A stretch of 7,828 nucleotides of DNA, taken from an uncultured bacterium (lineage in GTDB: Bacteria > Planctomycetota > UBA1135 > GCA-002686595). The position numbers and the translations under genes are program-made. The notes under the pieces are model-generated. The model did no database searches. It was given only the letters and a program-made list of their open reading frames with translations, and was not told where the DNA came from. Location of the stretch: NCBI GenBank assembly GCA_902826945.1, contig CADEGS010000210.1, forward strand, positions 1 through 7,828. Direction: 5' to 3'. Below, in pieces: positions 6,079 to 7,828 of the stretch (positions within the stretch are counted from its first letter, which is position 1; every line of letters begins with the position of its first letter).

Positions 6079-7092
6079 ATGAAGCGTCACGGAGAGCGTG
6101 GGATCAGGGGCACGAACGCTTGGGGTGTGCGCGGCGGAGCGCTGCGCTCGCTGGGCCTCGCGCTGTGCGGGAGCGCTGCCCTCGCGCAGGCGGGCGCGGG
6201 TCCCGGCACGGGCGTCCCGGACGCCGCCGCCGCGCGCGAGGTGCTGCCGCCCGGCATCGAGGAGCGCTTCGTCGACCTCGAGGGCGGGGTGCGCCTGCGC
6301 ACCCTGGAAGCCGGCCGCGGCAGCCCGGTCGTGCTCCTGCACGGCTTCGCGCAGACCAGCCACATGTGGCTGCCGCTGATCGCGGCCCTGCGGGACCGCC
6401 AGCGCGTCATCGCTCCCGACCTGCGCGGCTTCGGCGGCTCGTCGAAGCCGCCCGGGGGCTACGACAAGCGGACGATGGCCGCGGACGTCTTCGCGCTGAC
6501 GCGCTCGCTCGGTGTCGAGCGCGCCGCCGTCGTCGGCCACGACATCGGCCTGATGGTCGCCTTCGCTTACGCCGAGGAGCACCCCGAGGCGACCGAGCGC
6601 CTGGTGCTGATGGACGCCTTCCTGCCGGGGATCGGCGACTGGAAGTCGGTCTGGCTGCTGCGCGACCTGTGGCACTTCCACTTCCACGGGGAGACGCCGC
6701 TGGCGCTGGTCGAGGGACGCGAGCGGACGTACCTCGAGCACTTCTGGAACGACTTCGCCGCCGACCGCACGCGCTCGGTGCCCGAGGACGACCGCCGCTT
6801 CTACGCGCTGCAGTACGCGCAGCCGGGCGCGATGCGCGCCGGCATGGAGGTCTTCCGCGCCTTCGAGCGCGACGCCGCGGACTTCGCCGCGCTGGCCCGC
6901 GCGCCGCTCCCGATGCCGGTGCTCGTCTTGACCGGCGAGCGCGCCAGCGGCCCCTTCCTGATCGAGCAGGCGCGCCTGGTCGCGAGCGACGTGCAGGGCA
7001 CGATCGTTCCGGGCGCCGGCCACTGGCTCATGGAGGAGGCGCGCGACGCGGTCGTCCCGGCGATCGTCGCGTTCGTCGAGGGACGTCCCTGA
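6079..7092 (+). CDS. Exported alpha/beta hydrolase, Cif-like epoxide hydrolase family
   Basis: Codes for 337 residues. ATG 6079 follows GAGGT at 6069-6073. A basic N-region, a hydrophobic stretch (25-36) and ALAQA (34-38) make a signal peptide likely; a GTG at residue 17 would give a shorter one. The fold shows HGF (88-90, oxyanion hole), the nucleophile elbow GHDIG (153-157) with D155, and the catalytic H315 in GAGHWLMEE. An Asp nucleophile marks epoxide hydrolases, haloalkane or haloacid dehalogenases rather than esterases. D179 lies 24 residues after D155, where the charge-relay acid of Cif is placed, and LWHFHFHGE (197-204) supplies the cap His (H199). From memory of Pseudomonas Cif, the cap and export agree best with that secreted epoxide hydrolase group. 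The cap Tyr expected in the YRA motif is F259 here (EVFRAF). It would act in the periplasm or outside the cell. The substrate is unknown. Confidence 0.85.
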   Translation: MKRHGERGIRGTNAWGVRGGALRSLGLALCGSAALAQAGAGPGTGVPDAAAAREVLPPGIEERFVDLEGGVRLRTLEAGRGSPVVLLHGFAQTSHMWLPLIAALRDRQRVIAPDLRGFGGSSKPPGGYDKRTMAADVFALTRSLGVERAAVVGHDIGLMVAFAYAEEHPEATERLVLMDAFLPGIGDWKSVWLLRDLWHFHFHGETPLALVEGRERTYLEHFWNDFAADRTRSVPEDDRRFYALQYAQPGAMRAGMEVFRAFERDAADFAALARAPLPMPVLVLTGERASGPFLIEQARLVASDVQGTIVPGAGHWLMEEARDAVVPAIVAFVEGRP

Positions 7093-7117
7093 CCGGGGCG
7101 CGACGGCGCCGCTGGCG

Positions 7118-7142
7118 GCGAGCGCGGCCGCCCGGCGCTCGC
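7118..7142 (+). terminator. Terminator-like hairpin after the hydrolase gene
   Basis: GCGAGCGC (7118-7125) pairs perfectly with GCGCTCGC (7135-7142) around a 9-base loop, 25 bases after the hydrolase stop. It has no downstream T-tract, so it would need Rho or act only as a 3'-end stabiliser. The position fits a terminator; the sequence alone is not decisive. Confidence 0.4.
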
Positions 7143-7168
7143 GTCCGCCGCGTCCGGCGCGGTCGGGC

Positions 7169-7185
7169 TCCGGCGACTCGCCGGA
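7169..7185. promoter_or_regulatory. Operator-like dyad upstream of the 139-residue gene
   Basis: TCCGGCGA (7169-7176) and TCGCCGGA (7178-7185) are perfect reverse complements around a single C, 61 bases before the start at 7247. A one-base centre makes a poor RNA hairpin but a typical binding site for a dimeric repressor. No clear -35/-10 is visible; TACCAT at 7224-7229 is a weak -10 candidate. Confidence 0.35.
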
Positions 7186-7246
7186 CCGTGGAGACGCGCC
7201 AGCGCGGCCCGAGCGCGCGGCGGTACCATGCGCGCTCGGCATCCGC

Positions 7247-7666
7247 ATGAGCTGGCTCCGACGTCTTCTGGAACGCTTCCGGCGCCGGCCGTCCGCCGCC
7301 CCCACCGGGGGAGCGCGCCCGGTCGCGTGGTCCTCCATGGCAGGCTTCCTGGAGGATCTCGAGCGGCTGGGAGAGGAGCACGGCGAGCTCTACGACACGG
7401 ATGTTCGGGAGCGACTGTGGACGGTGGTCGAGTCCGCCCTCATCGAGCAGAGGCGCGGCTACGAGATCCCCGCAGAGCTGGGCATGTTCACGCCGGAGGC
7501 CAACGCCCGGCTGGCCGCGGTGCTGCGCGAGAACGTCGCGCGCCTGCGCAGCGTCTTCGCGACGTTCCAGCTCGAGACGCCGCGGCAGCGACGTGCCTCG
7601 TTCACGAATCCCGCCCTGCACACCGAGAGCGGTCGGACCGTCGACGAGTTCTTCGGGTCCCCGTAG
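7247..7666 (+). CDS. Hypothetical protein, 139 residues
   Basis: I do not recognise the family. ATG 7247 has no clear Shine-Dalgarno sequence. An in-frame ATG at 7337 (residue 31) would remove the basic N-terminus and is the alternative start. The N-terminal 15 residues (SWLRRLLERFRRRP) form a strongly basic amphipathic helix that could touch membrane or nucleic acid. A Pro/Gly/Ala linker (16-26) leads to a mixed-charge domain with likely helices at about 31-47, 52-68 and 83-107, then a polar tail ending in VDEFFGSP. There is no signal peptide, transmembrane helix, cysteine or known catalytic motif. The codons are slightly less GC-biased than in neighbouring genes (for example GAT, GTT, CGA, AGG), but the amino-acid pattern and the steady reading frame support a real gene. 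It stands alone between an operator-like dyad and a structured non-coding segment. Confidence 0.65.
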   Translation: MSWLRRLLERFRRRPSAAPTGGARPVAWSSMAGFLEDLERLGEEHGELYDTDVRERLWTVVESALIEQRRGYEIPAELGMFTPEANARLAAVLRENVARLRSVFATFQLETPRQRRASFTNPALHTESGRTVDEFFGSP

Positions 7667-7828
7667 CGCCCGCACGTGCGCCGGGGGCTCGGCCCAGGAA
7701 TGTCGTCGCTGCGGAGTCAGGGAGCGGGCAGCAGCCCGCCGCGACCGCGTGCCCGTTGCTGGCGAGGCCCGCCCGGCGTCCTGCGGCGGTCGTCCCGGGG
7801 GATCCGACTCCGCACAGGAAGTGGTCGG
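7667..7828. other. Non-coding tail with a multibranched inverted-repeat structure (7710-7814)
   Basis: No supported gene lies in these 162 bases. A 9-base perfect inverted repeat, TGCGGAGTC (7710-7718) and GACTCCGCA (7806-7814), encloses two further paired elements: a hairpin GCGGGC-AGCA-GCCCGC (7724-7739) and a stem CGACCGC (7742-7748) with GCGGTCG (7786-7792). Inside the latter is GGCG (7761-7764) with CGCC (7770-7773). Together they could fold as a closed three-way junction of 105 bases, as in a small structured RNA, or mark a miniature element with terminal repeats. CAGGAA occurs on both sides (7695-7700 and 7815-7820), but not symmetrically. No known RNA family was recognised, and part of the pairing may be due to high GC. 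Confidence 0.35.

Noticed and set aside
4503..6082. Long frames on both strands over the SDR gene
   Set aside because: The SDR frame carries the Rossmann and YxxxK motifs and a good ribosome site; the others are shadows.
6102..6111. Lipobox or twin-arginine signal in the hydrolase N-terminus
   Set aside because: The only Cys (residue 30) is preceded by Leu, which does not fit a lipobox, and no RR motif is present. An ordinary signal peptide ending near ALAQA fits better.
7714..7740. Possible signal recognition particle RNA core (GTCAGG ... GCAGCAGCC)
   Set aside because: The conserved GGAAGGxAGCA core and GGAA tetraloop are missing, so the resemblance is superficial.
7695..7820. CAGGAA direct repeats as target-site duplications of a miniature transposon
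   Set aside because: The right copy abuts the inverted repeat but the left copy lies 9 bases away from it, so they do not bracket an insertion.
7710..7828. Retron-type msr/msd RNA
   Set aside because: No reverse transcriptase gene is visible in the window and no characteristic branching guanosine context can be identified. It cannot be tested beyond the edge.

Overview
The window is very GC-rich (roughly three quarters by eye, with almost every third codon position G or C) and densely coded, which fits a high-GC Gram-negative such as a myxobacterial/'deltaproteobacterial', binatotal or similar soil or sediment lineage. No gene here fixes the taxon, so this is inference. There are no rRNA or tRNA genes, CRISPR repeats, transposases or phage genes. 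It reads as chromosomal membrane, envelope and redox genes rather than a mobile island.

Layout. (1) 1-433, minus: 5' part of a YbhN/MprF-type polytopic membrane protein, cut by the window edge. It is divergent from (2) 528-2036, plus: a two-HKD phospholipase D/cardiolipin-synthase-like enzyme. (3) 2037-2371: a 335-base non-coding stretch with several palindromes and a degenerate DnaA-box-like pair. (4) 2372-3328 and 3325-3819, plus: a mannose-1-phosphate guanylyltransferase-type nucleotidyltransferase overlapping by 4 bases a small helical protein that resembles DUF2383/PA2169. (5) 5899-3827, minus: a tightly overlapping three-gene operon of extended SDR (NAD-dependent epimerase/dehydratase type), VKOR-family membrane protein and SPW-repeat-like small membrane protein. 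Its last stop faces the stop of the small helical gene inside one shared hairpin. (6) 6079-7092, plus: an exported alpha/beta hydrolase resembling the Cif-type secreted epoxide hydrolases, divergent from the SDR operon. (7) 7247-7666, plus: a 139-residue protein I do not recognise. (8) 7667-7828: non-coding sequence with nested inverted repeats that could fold as a multibranched RNA.

How they may work together. The YbhN-like protein and the phospholipase D suggest phospholipid synthesis or remodelling (E. coli pairs ybhN with clsB). The guanylyltransferase would supply GDP-mannose-type precursors for glycans. The SDR-VKOR-SPW block looks like one translationally coupled membrane redox unit. 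Its VKOR retains the CxxC but lacks the loop cysteine pair expected of a disulfide-relay VKOR, which makes its substrate or partner the most open question here. The other points worth a second look are the Cys-less VKOR loop, a Phe in place of the cap Tyr in the Cif-like hydrolase, the stop-codon hairpin between the convergent genes, and the structured segment at the right end. I did not find clear evidence of a wholly new defence or mobile system.
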